DNA of 64,000 nt. Origin: Ekhidna sp964289745 (GTDB lineage Bacteria > Bacteroidota > Bacteroidia > Cytophagales > Cyclobacteriaceae). Of this stretch, positions 34,308 through 42,627 are shown piece by piece. The stretch spans positions 930,001 to 994,000 of the forward strand of contig CAXYMM010000001.1 of NCBI GenBank assembly GCA_964289745.1, read 5' to 3'. How positions within the stretch are numbered: the stretch's first letter is position 1; the number at the start of each line of letters is the position of its first letter. Position numbers and translations under genes: made by a program. A model generated the notes under the pieces. It was not told the origin of the DNA, did not search any database, and worked only from the letters and a program-made list of their open reading frames with translations.

Positions 34308-34637
34308 CTATTGATAAGTTAAATGCGGAAGCGGAGTCTCTTTTAGGACTTTAACGACTGTATCGCCTTTCAACGTGACTTGATAGGCCAGTCGCTCGTT
34401 CGCCTGTAATTTACACGGATTCATGAAATGCAATTCATTCTCGGTTCGCACAGAAAGGTGTTTTGCGCCAGCCAACATTCAAGCTTTACACGTAGTGCAT
34501 CTCCTTTTTCCACCACAGGCATGCATCCAATCCGCTTCGTTAATTAAAATATTAAGTAACCTTTCACTTTTATGATCGGTGTGAATAATTTTACTTTGAA
34601 GGTTATCTATTTTAATTTTTAGCGTCTGTCTAAAATA
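34308..34637 (-). pseudogene. Broken 2Fe-2S ferredoxin gene
   Basis: The minus frame reads KIDNLQSKIIHTDHKSERLL, then INEADWMHACGGKRRCTTCK and, after an in-frame TGA (34479-34481), AGAKHLSVRTENELHF and RLAYQVTLKGDTVVKVLKET before TAG at 34308. It is the small plant/vertebrate-type ferredoxin of Bacteroidota (DWMHACGGKGRCTTC). Three cluster cysteines remain, the fourth (RLxCQ) is Tyr, no ATG starts the frame, and there is a nonsense codon. It is dead. It sits 7 bases upstream of the broken tdk, and its 5' end overlaps the promoter region of the next rightward gene. Confidence 0.88.
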
Positions 34638-34643
34638 TCAAAC

Positions 34644-35834
34644 ATGCAAAAAAAATTAAATGAGGGCTTTATAGACGGCTACAGTGAGAAATTTGCTACA
34701 ATGATTTCTTCTGACTTTTTCCAAGGCGGCAAGTCTGTAATCTCTGGAAAAGAAATCCTTAAAGTAACCCCGTCTAAGCAAGTCAATTTTTTTGTTATTA
34801 AACTTCTTTTTCGCTTTTGGCAAAAAGAAATCAAAAAGTTGGAAAGCCCTTTCTTTAATTACAAGCATGCGGAAGTAAAGCAAGCCATGGTTCAATTTAT
34901 GAACGTAATCTCCCAACATATTGAAATAGAGCAAGATCGATTTGAACTTTTACTCAACCATGCTGTAAAAGATACCATCTACCTCGCCGCTATGCCACAG
35001 GTGTATGTGCGGTTAGACCTAGACAGTCGAGGAGTGGACAAGATTTTGGAAAAAGCCATTGGCGGAACAGTAAAGTATCTTCAAATCTACAAGGAAGAAA
35101 TATTCAACTTTCTTACAAAAATGAAAGGACTCACCCTTGATGAGCTTCCAGATGAGCTTCCAGATGAGTTTGACACAACAGAAGTAGTTGGAGAACTATG
35201 TAAGTTATTAAATCCCATATTGGAAATAAGCATCGAAAAAATATACGCTAAAGATTCTGATATTGATAATTTTGACGAGAAGGATCTTCTCGAACCTGAT
35301 GTAGAAGATTTGGTGAACACTCCCTTCAAATCCATAGAAACCGTTTCAGATTCTGGTGCACAAAAAGAAAAAGTAACCTCTGCAGATGAAGGGATGAAGG
35401 AAGTGAATATCGAAGACGAGACCAAAGATGAACCAATCGTTAGAACCGACGACGACCAAGCATTACCAAAAAGGAATATCGAACCTCCTGTTTTAATTGA
35501 GCAGGGGAAAAAAGAAGATGAGTCTCCTGAAGAAACCATCAACCAGCAGTTCGAAAATGAAGAAAGCACCTTGGCTGAACATCACGAAGAAAACAGGAGA
35601 AGCAATAACATATTGGAGCTTATTTCTTTGAATCATCGATATATGTTCATAAAAGAGCTTTTTAAAAATGATAAGAATGATTTTGAACGGGCTCTAGATG
35701 AGTTAGAAATCAAAAATTCCTTCGATGAGTCAGTCAAATACTTGGTGCAAAGCTACGCCAAACACAATGAGTGGGACATGCAATCGGATGAGGTAAAGGA
35801 ATTTCTTAAAGTTCTCTTCCGTAGATTTAGGTAA
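34644..35834 (+). CDS. Uncharacterised acidic cytoplasmic protein (bacteroidete-specific type)
   Basis: 396 residues without signal peptide or membrane segment. The N-terminal ~190 residues are helical (FRFWQKEIKKLESPFFNYKH; DTIYLAAMPQVYVRLDLDSR). A low-complexity acidic linker (~200-305, rich in Glu, Asp, Ser, Pro) follows, then a conserved-looking C-terminal domain (ISLNHRYMFIKELFKNDKND; FLKVLFRRF). The C-terminal part resembles a domain I have met in hypothetical Cytophagales proteins, with no known function. A short DNA duplication (GATGAGCTTCCA twice, 35143-35166) encodes DELPDELP. No partner genes are evident. Confidence 0.7.
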   Translation: MQKKLNEGFIDGYSEKFATMISSDFFQGGKSVISGKEILKVTPSKQVNFFVIKLLFRFWQKEIKKLESPFFNYKHAEVKQAMVQFMNVISQHIEIEQDRFELLLNHAVKDTIYLAAMPQVYVRLDLDSRGVDKILEKAIGGTVKYLQIYKEEIFNFLTKMKGLTLDELPDELPDEFDTTEVVGELCKLLNPILEISIEKIYAKDSDIDNFDEKDLLEPDVEDLVNTPFKSIETVSDSGAQKEKVTSADEGMKEVNIEDETKDEPIVRTDDDQALPKRNIEPPVLIEQGKKEDESPEETINQQFENEESTLAEHHEENRRSNNILELISLNHRYMFIKELFKNDKNDFERALDELEIKNSFDESVKYLVQSYAKHNEWDMQSDEVKEFLKVLFRRFR

Positions 35835-35939
35835 AAAAAAGCTCGCTAATCGTTTATCCCAAATCTGATTTATTCGGTTAGCCGATGAATCAATTAGTAA
35901 AGCATGCTTTCAAAGAACCAACGTAAAATATTATATAGA

Positions 35940-37307
35940 TTAAGGGGCTTCCTCATTTTTTTGTTTTTGGAGATATTTGTCAAATTGTTTCATAACGAAA
36001 AGGTGGGCTACCGCCTGCGTATATCGGTATATTGACCAAGGTAGTGATGGCACAAACTCATGAATGGCCGCAATCACATATTGATTGTCCAATACGGATC
36101 TGAATTCTAACCAGCCGTGATCTCCACGTTTAGTTAAGCCCCCCCCAACAATGTAAAACAGCCTTCTTTTGGTATCACTACGTTCATCCACGTACCTGAG
36201 TATAAGCAGTGTAAAGCCCATTAACTTAAAAAATAATTCTCCATCAATTTCTTTGGCCTTTATGAAAAAACTAAAAAGCGTTGGAACCCATTTGGGATAA
36301 GCGTCTGCTACCCACTGCACGGATTTGTTAGCTGGATTTCCCAAACGCTGAACACTCCTCACTGTGTTCTTTTCTTCTCTCCTTTCCTGCTCTCTATCAA
36401 GCTGCGGTGGCGTATTTTTAATTGCCTTTTCGATGCTTTGCAATACGCCTATTTTCATTTGAATGCCTTTGGTCTCGAGTTCTGGTTTGATCCGCATGTC
36501 ATGCTTTAAACTTTCAACGAGAGGAGAAACAAACGTACGGCTGCTATTGGAAAATAGAGCAACCCATAGCTTTGAAAAACCCAGTGTAAAAAAAGGAAGG
36601 GAAAAAATAATTCTGCGCTTACCCATGATTGTTGCCGAATGTCTTAGTAAATCCATATAAGTTAGGATGTCTGGCCCTCCAACTTCTAGTTCGAGGTTTC
36701 CCTCTGCTTCCGAATCAAATGCCTGCACCATTACACGAAGCATATCCTCAATATCTATTGGTTGTGAAGGAGAGGTACACCATTTTGGACAGGCCATAAT
36801 GGGCAACCGTGCGACCAGTTTCTGTACAATTTCAAAGGAAGAACCTCCTGGTCCGATAATGATGCCTGCGCGAATAGCGGTTAATGGTACTGCTCTCGAT
36901 CCTAGCGTTCTTTCCGTCTCGTATCGACTCCTCAAGTGAGTAGAAAAAGTAGTAGAGTCTTTGGGTAAAATTCCTCCGACAAATACAATTCTTTTTAGCC
37001 TACAAGCCTCTGCTGCACGGCTAAAATTGTCTGCAAGCAGTAAATCTGTATCTTGAAAGCTGCCTTGATTTAGCCTTGTAGAGGGCTGCATAGAATGTAC
37101 CAGGTACAGGGCATAATCAGCTCCATCTAGCGCATTTGTAGTACTTGATAGGGAGTACAAATCCACTTTTCTCCATTCCACTTCTGGATAGGTTGCACTC
37201 TGTACCTCACTACGGCTTAGTGCAATGATTTTAAATGTTTTAGAGTACTGATGAATAAACCAACGCCCAATAAACCCAGTAGCTCCAGCAATAACAATAA
37301 CTTTCAT
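35940..37307 (-). CDS. SDR-type NAD(P)-binding protein with DUF2867 domain
   Basis: 455 residues. The N-terminal Rossmann domain opens VIVIAGATGFIGRWFIHQY (GxxGxxG) and continues YALYLVHSM, IVFVGGILP, RSRYETERTLGSRAVPLTAI, as in atypical SDRs lacking the YxxxK catalytic pair. The C-terminal ~150 residues match DUF2867 (FFKLMGFTLLILRYVDERS, RLFYIVGGGLTKRGDHGWLE, WSIYRYTQAVAHLFVMKQF). Such fusions occur in Bacteroidota with no assigned reaction; coenzyme binding but a non-standard activity is likely. It is a single gene flanked by spacers. Confidence 0.88.
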   Translation of the reverse strand: MKVIVIAGATGFIGRWFIHQYSKTFKIIALSRSEVQSATYPEVEWRKVDLYSLSSTTNALDGADYALYLVHSMQPSTRLNQGSFQDTDLLLADNFSRAAEACRLKRIVFVGGILPKDSTTFSTHLRSRYETERTLGSRAVPLTAIRAGIIIGPGGSSFEIVQKLVARLPIMACPKWCTSPSQPIDIEDMLRVMVQAFDSEAEGNLELEVGGPDILTYMDLLRHSATIMGKRRIIFSLPFFTLGFSKLWVALFSNSSRTFVSPLVESLKHDMRIKPELETKGIQMKIGVLQSIEKAIKNTPPQLDREQERREEKNTVRSVQRLGNPANKSVQWVADAYPKWVPTLFSFFIKAKEIDGELFFKLMGFTLLILRYVDERSDTKRRLFYIVGGGLTKRGDHGWLEFRSVLDNQYVIAAIHEFVPSLPWSIYRYTQAVAHLFVMKQFDKYLQKQKNEEAP

Positions 37308-37365
37308 ATATTAATTAAGCAATTAGTATCAAAAAAGTTAGTTCAACAAGAAAAGCCTAGCACAT

Positions 37366-37734
37366 CTACTGCTTTACTAAGCCAATTCTTTTCAAACCCT
37401 CTTTCATAATATTAGCGGCTTTTCGGTTTGGAATTCTTATTTTAAATAGGATGTAACCCGTAACGATTAAACTTCTAGCAATATTGAGAGTAGGAAAGCT
37501 GAAAGAACCCCACGCCAGACAAGTAGCTATTTTAAGGTAAATTCTTTGGATTCTGATTGAGGCAGCAACCAGTTCAGCATTTTCCGAGTATGCATATTTA
37601 CGGGGTTCTTTACTTGCTATCTCATCTTAATCCATTTGAAGCGTAGTAGAGAGATCATACACTTGCGCCCCATCCTGACTTCTAAACCTACTCTGCAATA
37701 TATCTATATCTGGAATATGGGACAAAAATTGCAT
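37366..37734 (-). pseudogene. Small unidentified gene interrupted by one stop codon
   Basis: From ATG 37734 (MQFLSHIPDIDILQSRFR) a 123-codon frame runs to TAG at 37366 with a single in-frame TAA (37627-37629). After it the protein continues naturally: EIASKEPRKYAYSENAELVA, SIRIQRIYLKIATCLAWGSF, then a hydrophobic patch and IMKEGLKRIGL. The gene is otherwise intact, so decay seems recent, or the downstream part could be translated separately. I do not recognise the family. Confidence 0.5.
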
Positions 37735-38372
37735 ACCATTATGTAAACTTTATTCAATGTTATGAAAATAAGCCCATTTTACTACTTTACACCTCATAGT
37801 AGGTTTGATTTCAAGTTTGAATTTTCGATTGGAAGGTGTATTTCTTCTTGAAAACACCATCTAGTCACTGATTTTGCTAAAAAAAATTTTAAGCCATTTT
37901 TCTAGATCCTTGATGCAAAAAGTGAATCCGCTAAAAATGGTTTTAAGTAATATAAAGCACCTAGAATTCTGCTTTTCTATTGTTTCTTCAACCTCATTTT
38001 CTCAAGAGATAAAAGAAGGCCTTCTTTTTTCAGAAAATATTTAGATTAGTTAGGTGATGAGAGAGATAAGTGCCTTTCGTTGAGGAGTGTCTGCCTTGAA
38101 GTAAAAGCGATCTGGAAACGCTAGTAAGGTTTGATTTGATTTTTTCATAACAACCCAAACCCGAAAAAGGCAACCTTTTTCTGATCAACTGGTTAAACTA
38201 TTCCCGTTAATGGATTTTTAATTGGGGTTTCTGAACTTGTATTCATTAATAATTTGGGTAAGTCACTATTTAGATATTCTCCTTTTTCTATGCCATTAAT
38301 ATATTGTCGTCAACCAATTACAACTTATCTTAATAACATTGGAAGATAATTCAATGCGATGATGGATTTACC
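37735..38372. other. Long spacer with a palindrome, no gene seen
   Basis: 640 AT-rich bases. A perfect 18-bp palindrome AAAAGAAGGCCTTCTTTT lies at 38011-38028 and could act as a terminator for either strand. A 57-codon plus frame near 37880-38045 (KKILSHFSRSLMQK) is unrecognised. The rest shows no coding pattern. Confidence 0.4.
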
Positions 38373-38380
38373 TAATTTTG
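38373..38380 (+). promoter_or_regulatory. Bacteroidota -7 box for the SDR gene
   Basis: TAATTTTG fits TAnnTTTG perfectly and lies 16 bases before the ATG at 38397. No -33 TTTG is visible at the usual spacing. Confidence 0.4.
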
Positions 38381-38396
38381 ATTTAAAACTAAGCGA

Positions 38397-39158
38397 ATGT
38401 ACATCAACTTATCTGGCCTAAATATCTTAGTTACTGGTGCCAGTAGAGGAATTGGAAAAGCTCTTGCTACTAAGCTTGCAGAAGCAGGCGCAACCATAGC
38501 TGTTCATTACAACAAGAATGTGAGAGAAGCGGAGAATCTCGCGCACATATTAGGTAATGAATCGAAAGCTTTTCAGGCAGATTTTTCAAAGGCTGATGAA
38601 GCAGCCAAACTTTTTGAGCGGGTGAGCCTCGAGATGGGTAGTATCGAAATCGTTATTAATAATGCGGGCTTGGCAAACGCAGCAGATTTTAATAGCAAGG
38701 ATGATGAATGGATGAAGGTCTGGAATCAGACAATGATGGTTAATTTAAATGCCTCAGCAATTATTTGTAAAAAAGCTGTTCAGCATTTTATTAGTAGAAA
38801 AGCATCTGGCAGAATTATAAATATTGCTTCTAGGGCAGCCTTTCGAGGAGAGGAGGCTGATTACATGGCGTACGCAGCCTCAAAGGCGGGTCTCGTTTCT
38901 CTTACCCGCACCATTGCAAGATCGCATGGAAAAGATGGCGTTAAAGCTTTTGTAATAGCGCCTGGATTTGTACGTACGGATATGTCTCAGGAATTTATGC
39001 AAAAATACGGGGAAGATCATGCTAAAGGTGATCTTGCGTTAGAAAGACTGACAGAACCAAAAGACGTTGCTCCTTTAGTAACTTTTATCGCTAGCGGAAT
39101 GGTCGATCACGCTACAGGAGCTACTTTTGATGTAAACGCAGGAAGCTATTTGCATTAA
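38397..39158 (+). CDS. Short-chain dehydrogenase/reductase (FabG-like)
   Basis: 253 residues, classical SDR: NAD(P) motif VTGASRGIGKA (13-20), NNAG motif VINNAGLANAADF, catalytic Ser and YxxxK in RIINIASRAAFRGEEADYMA / YAASKAGLVS, and the C-terminal HATGATFDVNAGSYLH. The fold reduces or oxidises an alcohol/ketone on a small substrate. Substrate unknown. It could be a 3-oxoacyl reductase but stands alone outside a fatty-acid cluster. Confidence 0.9.
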   Translation: MYINLSGLNILVTGASRGIGKALATKLAEAGATIAVHYNKNVREAENLAHILGNESKAFQADFSKADEAAKLFERVSLEMGSIEIVINNAGLANAADFNSKDDEWMKVWNQTMMVNLNASAIICKKAVQHFISRKASGRIINIASRAAFRGEEADYMAYAASKAGLVSLTRTIARSHGKDGVKAFVIAPGFVRTDMSQEFMQKYGEDHAKGDLALERLTEPKDVAPLVTFIASGMVDHATGATFDVNAGSYLH

Positions 39159-39233
39159 TACTTTTCATTTTAATTTACAAATTCTTAAATTAGTAGTTTA
39201 ATTCCTATATTAGTAGCTTAGCAGAATCCTGAA

Positions 39234-39653
39234 ATGACCGATACCATCAAAAATCATTTGAAGGCTTTAGTACAGCTGTCCATAGTAGATAACAATTTTG
39301 GACAAGAAGAGAAAACCTACGTATATACCATAGGAAAAGCCAATCATGTACATGAGAAAGAGATCGATGACCTTGTAAAGATGGTGGTTGCTGAGAAAGA
39401 AAATTCGGAGATCAACTACCAAGGACTGATGTCTGAGGAACGATTCGACCTTTTGATGGATATTCTTCAACTGATGAAGATTGATGGAGACGTATACCTA
39501 TCAGAAATCAGGTATTGCGAAGAAATTGCAAAAAAACTGGGCTATGATAAAAAAGTCGTGCACAAAATTTCTTCTCGAATTTATGGAGACCCGTCTATTA
39601 CAAGTAATCGTGATGTTCTCATGAAAGAAGCAAATAAGTATTTAAAATTTTAG
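39234..39653 (+). CDS. TerB-like protein, first of two paralogues
   Basis: 139 residues, all alpha-helical with the TerB-type acidic pattern: LKALVQLSIVDNNFGQEEKT, LLMDILQLMKIDGDVYLSEI and YCEEIAKKLGYDKKVVHKI. In TerB-related domains such Asp/Glu clusters (D-G-x-x-x-x-E) bind metal ions. Known relatives occur in tellurite-resistance and in poorly understood stress systems. The next gene is a clear paralogue 11 bases downstream, so they form a pair. Function unknown here. Confidence 0.72.
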   Translation: MTDTIKNHLKALVQLSIVDNNFGQEEKTYVYTIGKANHVHEKEIDDLVKMVVAEKENSEINYQGLMSEERFDLLMDILQLMKIDGDVYLSEIRYCEEIAKKLGYDKKVVHKISSRIYGDPSITSNRDVLMKEANKYLKF

Positions 39654-39664
39654 AATAGAGTTCA

Positions 39665-40060
39665 ATGAGTATTAAATCAAAACTAAGTGTGTTGGTACAG
39701 CTTGCTAACGTAGATGGCGAGTTTGCAAAGGAGGAAAAAGACCATATATATATGATTGCGAAGGCTAATTCGATTAGTCAAGAAGAAGTTGATTTGCTTA
39801 TTGAAAACCCAGAACCGCTTCCTCCATTAGGAACAATGACGGAAGATTACAAATTGGAATATCTTTTTGATTTGGTTCAACTCATGAAAATTGATAGTCA
39901 ATTATACTTATCGGAGATTAAATTTTGTGAAGAGTTGGCCGAAAAGCTTGGTTTTAAAAGAAAAGTTATTTCTGCTCTTTCCTCTCATATTTATAGCGAC
40001 CCTGCTATAGCTACTGATATCTCCTCCTTAAAAAGGACGATTAAAAAATATCAGCAATAA
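39665..40060 (+). CDS. TerB-like protein, second paralogue
   Basis: 131 residues aligned over its whole length with the preceding protein: LSVLVQLANVDGEFAKEEKD, LFDLVQLMKIDSQLYLSEIK and FCEELAEKLGFKRKVISAL. It keeps the metal-type acidic sites. The two probably function as a pair or heteromer, having arisen by tandem duplication. It converges on the NAT gene 6 bases away. Confidence 0.72.
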   Translation: MSIKSKLSVLVQLANVDGEFAKEEKDHIYMIAKANSISQEEVDLLIENPEPLPPLGTMTEDYKLEYLFDLVQLMKIDSQLYLSEIKFCEELAEKLGFKRKVISALSSHIYSDPAIATDISSLKRTIKKYQQ

Positions 40061-40066
40061 GAAAAG

Positions 40067-40882
40067 TTATTTTAGTGGCGTTAGCTGTTCGAACCCTATA
40101 TTAAAGTAATGCTGAAGCTTTGACAAAAACTCTTCCTCGTTTGAGATGTCCGTTTCTTCTGTTTTCCCTAGTGCGTTAATTCTGAGCTTTTTATTTGTCA
40201 ATGTTACCCTCCCTTTTTCTGTAACCATAGTGATAAGTTTTTGCTGTGTAAATTGAGATTCACGAGAGGTTTGATGGTGTTCACATCTGCCTATAAATTC
40301 AATAGGATACCGCTCCTCAAGTGTAAATAAATATTTGGAGTAAAAAACCGTGGAATCATTTGACTGCTGAAGTATAAAGTTTTCATCTGGATCTTTTACA
40401 ATTCTCCAGTAGTCGATATAGTCCATCTGTACTTCATTTACTACTATTTTTTTGGGATACAAGTAACTATTTCTGAACCCTACATCTACTAACCAGTACT
40501 CATTTTCTAGTTTGATGACAATCGCCATATGATCGAATTGAGGCCCATATACCTCTTCTTTTCTCACCCTAGCAGAGATAAGGTAGCAATCAAAACCCAA
40601 ATGATATAATAAATGATAGAAAAGCCCATTTAGCTCAAAACAAAAACCGCCCCGACCATTTTCTACCACTTTCCGATATATTCGAGCATAGTCAATTGTA
40701 ATTTTATTTCGATAGTGAATATCTAAGTTCTCAAAAGGAACATTCAACATATGTGATCTGTGCAATTTCCGTAGAAAACCTATCGAAGGCATCTCTCTTT
40801 TTTCACCTATACGTTTCAGATAGGCTTCGATATTTATGGGTGCGACCTTAGATCTACTTCCAAAAGTATTGAGTTGATTCAT
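40067..40882 (-). CDS. Arylamine N-acetyltransferase (NAT)
   Basis: 271 residues with the Cys-His-Asp triad of NATs: Cys81 in GRGGFCFELNGLF, His118 in GPQFDHMAIVI and Asp133 in YWLVDVGFRN. The N-terminal NVPFENLDIH is also typical. NATs transfer acetyl from acetyl-CoA to arylamines or arylhydrazines through the active cysteine. The gene overlaps the secreted hypothetical upstream by four bases, so the pair is co-translated. Confidence 0.95.
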   Translation of the reverse strand: MNQLNTFGSRSKVAPINIEAYLKRIGEKREMPSIGFLRKLHRSHMLNVPFENLDIHYRNKITIDYARIYRKVVENGRGGFCFELNGLFYHLLYHLGFDCYLISARVRKEEVYGPQFDHMAIVIKLENEYWLVDVGFRNSYLYPKKIVVNEVQMDYIDYWRIVKDPDENFILQQSNDSTVFYSKYLFTLEERYPIEFIGRCEHHQTSRESQFTQQKLITMVTEKGRVTLTNKKLRINALGKTEETDISNEEEFLSKLQHYFNIGFEQLTPLK

Positions 40883-41961
40883 TTGTCTACCTTATGCTCT
40901 TGAATGAGGTTTCGAATCATATTTTGTAAAGCCTCCTGCCACGTAACGTCTGCATCCCAAACCCCAACGTGAATATTCTTAGAAATATTCTGGCGTATGT
41001 AAAACTTGTAAACGAATGCTTCACGAGGAATGGGCTTGGCTCTAGTTTGGTCTGGCATAACTGGAATTGTAGACACAAAGTCCGTTTCGGAAGGTATTGT
41101 TTTATAGCTGAGTATTTCTCTCAATAAACTGGCTTGACCCTTGACTGATCTTAATACAAACTGATACCTTCTTCTAAGTAAATCCTCTTCACTCATCGGG
41201 TCGATAAATTCATATTCATATGGATACTCAGTCATGATTTCTTCGAAGATTTTGTTTTTATCTTCTATTACTTGGTTGTAAGCACCAATCCATTCCCTTT
41301 GATCCAGATTATTCGCATCAGTTACTTCCAGTTTTTCAAACCGCTCCACCACCAGTTTAGTTCTTCTCAGGATTCCCGGATAGTTTTTAAGCAAGTTTTT
41401 TTCAACGATAGGTATACCACCTACAAAATTTGGTTTTTCAGGGATTAAGAAGTTTTCCTGCTTTTGATCTGCTCGCCTCAATTCTTTGCCCGTTGTGAGC
41501 ATGAGATCGTGTATCTCTCTTCTTTCTAGATAAAAAATGGGTTTAGAAGTATCGATCAAGGTGGGGGTTTCATTATATTTCCCAATAAGGATTTCATGTC
41601 CTTGTGCATTCTTTGTAAGAAAAATGATATTGGTGATCCGTCTTTGGTCAAATAAAGAAATGTATTTCTTTTTTTCATTTTTGCAGGCATCCATCGAAGC
41701 CCCATTGACATAAAGAATAGCATCAATTCCCATTTTTACGAAAGAATCATGCGCTTTTTCAGAGAGGTCTTGCCAATTTCCAATTTTTCGATATTCCTCT
41801 ATTCTGTCTGGAACGCTTACGATCACTGCACTACGCTCACTGCTTATACTCGCTGGGAGTTGCATGGTTTTTTCTGTTTCACTCAACAGGAGTCTAAGAG
41901 GTATCTGACTCCATGCGCTGACCCAACAAAAAAAGAAAATAAGAGAAAAAAAAATCCTCAT
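40879..41961 (-). CDS. Uncharacterised secreted protein
   Basis: 360 residues with a signal peptide (RIFFSLIFFFCWVSAWSQ) and a soluble mature part (residues ~20-360) without membrane segments. Segments of alpha/beta type (ERSAVIVSVPDRIEEYRKIG; ITNIIFLTKNAQGHEILIG) precede a helical Glu/Lys/Arg-rich C-terminal half. I do not recognise a family. It overlaps NAT by 4 bases, which suggests a shared process, but NAT is cytoplasmic, so any link is indirect. Confidence 0.65.
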   Translation of the reverse strand: MRIFFSLIFFFCWVSAWSQIPLRLLLSETEKTMQLPASISSERSAVIVSVPDRIEEYRKIGNWQDLSEKAHDSFVKMGIDAILYVNGASMDACKNEKKKYISLFDQRRITNIIFLTKNAQGHEILIGKYNETPTLIDTSKPIFYLERREIHDLMLTTGKELRRADQKQENFLIPEKPNFVGGIPIVEKNLLKNYPGILRRTKLVVERFEKLEVTDANNLDQREWIGAYNQVIEDKNKIFEEIMTEYPYEYEFIDPMSEEDLLRRRYQFVLRSVKGQASLLREILSYKTIPSETDFVSTIPVMPDQTRAKPIPREAFVYKFYIRQNISKNIHVGVWDADVTWQEALQNMIRNLIQEHKVDK

Positions 41962-42015
41962 GAATTAAAATGCAAGTATGTGTTTTTTTGTAATAAACAA
42001 CGAAAATAAGATAAT

Positions 42016-42582
42016 ATGAAAAATAGGTGTTTTTGGTGTCAAAATACCTTTGACGAATACGTTCGATATCATGATGAAGAATGGGGGGTTCCTATACATG
42101 ATGATCGGACTTTTTTTGAGTTTTTAATACTAGAAGGAGCGCAGGCAGGATTAAGCTGGTCTACAATTTTGAAAAAAAGAGCAGGCTATAAGAAGGCCTT
42201 CTCAAACTTTGATGTAGCCACTGTGGCCAATTATACACCAGCAGCAGTGGAAGAACTGGCTCATGATGTTTCGATTGTTAGGAATAGACTAAAAATTCAA
42301 TCGGCGATCATCAATGCACAGCGATTCATGGAGGTTCAAGAGGAGTTTGGGGATTTTGATTCATATATATGGCGATTTGTGGAGGGGAATCCCATTTTGA
42401 ATCACTGGAAAACGATGGAAGAAGTTCCCGTTACGACAGCAGAGTCAGACGCTTTATCTAAAGACCTTAAAAAAAAAGGTTTCAAGTTTGTTGGATCAAC
42501 CATTATTTATGCCTTTATGCAGGCCATTGGAATGGTAAATGATCATACTACAGATTGTTTTCGTCATGAAGAACTCTCCTAA
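42016..42582 (+). CDS. tag: DNA-3-methyladenine glycosylase I (Tag)
   Basis: 188 residues. The N-terminal RCFWCQ and YHDEEWGVPIHDDRTFFEFL, with LILEGAQAGLSWSTILKKR, are signatures of Tag. Cys in RCxWC and the C-terminal His/Cys (HTTDCFRH) form the zinc snap. Tag removes 3-methyladenine from alkylated DNA in base-excision repair. It stands 46 bases before prfA and may be its own unit. Confidence 0.95.
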   Translation: MKNRCFWCQNTFDEYVRYHDEEWGVPIHDDRTFFEFLILEGAQAGLSWSTILKKRAGYKKAFSNFDVATVANYTPAAVEELAHDVSIVRNRLKIQSAIINAQRFMEVQEEFGDFDSYIWRFVEGNPILNHWKTMEEVPVTTAESDALSKDLKKKGFKFVGSTIIYAFMQAIGMVNDHTTDCFRHEELS

Positions 42583-42612
42583 ACAGGTTTTTAAATGCTA
42601 CTTCAACTCTTT

Positions 42613-42620
42613 TAATTTTG
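42613..42620 (+). promoter_or_regulatory. Bacteroidota -7 box for prfA
   Basis: TAATTTTG fits TAnnTTTG perfectly and ends 8 bases before the prfA start, implying an almost leaderless transcript. No -33 TTTG is seen, so this is only suggestive. Confidence 0.4.
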
Positions 42621-42627
42621 TAGATTC

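Noticed and set aside
34088..34354. Plus-strand ORF of 88 codons
   Set aside because: It is the antisense shadow of the tdk remnant on the minus strand; the minus-strand pieces match Tdk motifs, the plus frame matches nothing.
38011..38028. 18-bp palindrome as origin or phage site
   Set aside because: Only one copy and nothing related beside it; it is noted under the spacer as a possible terminator.
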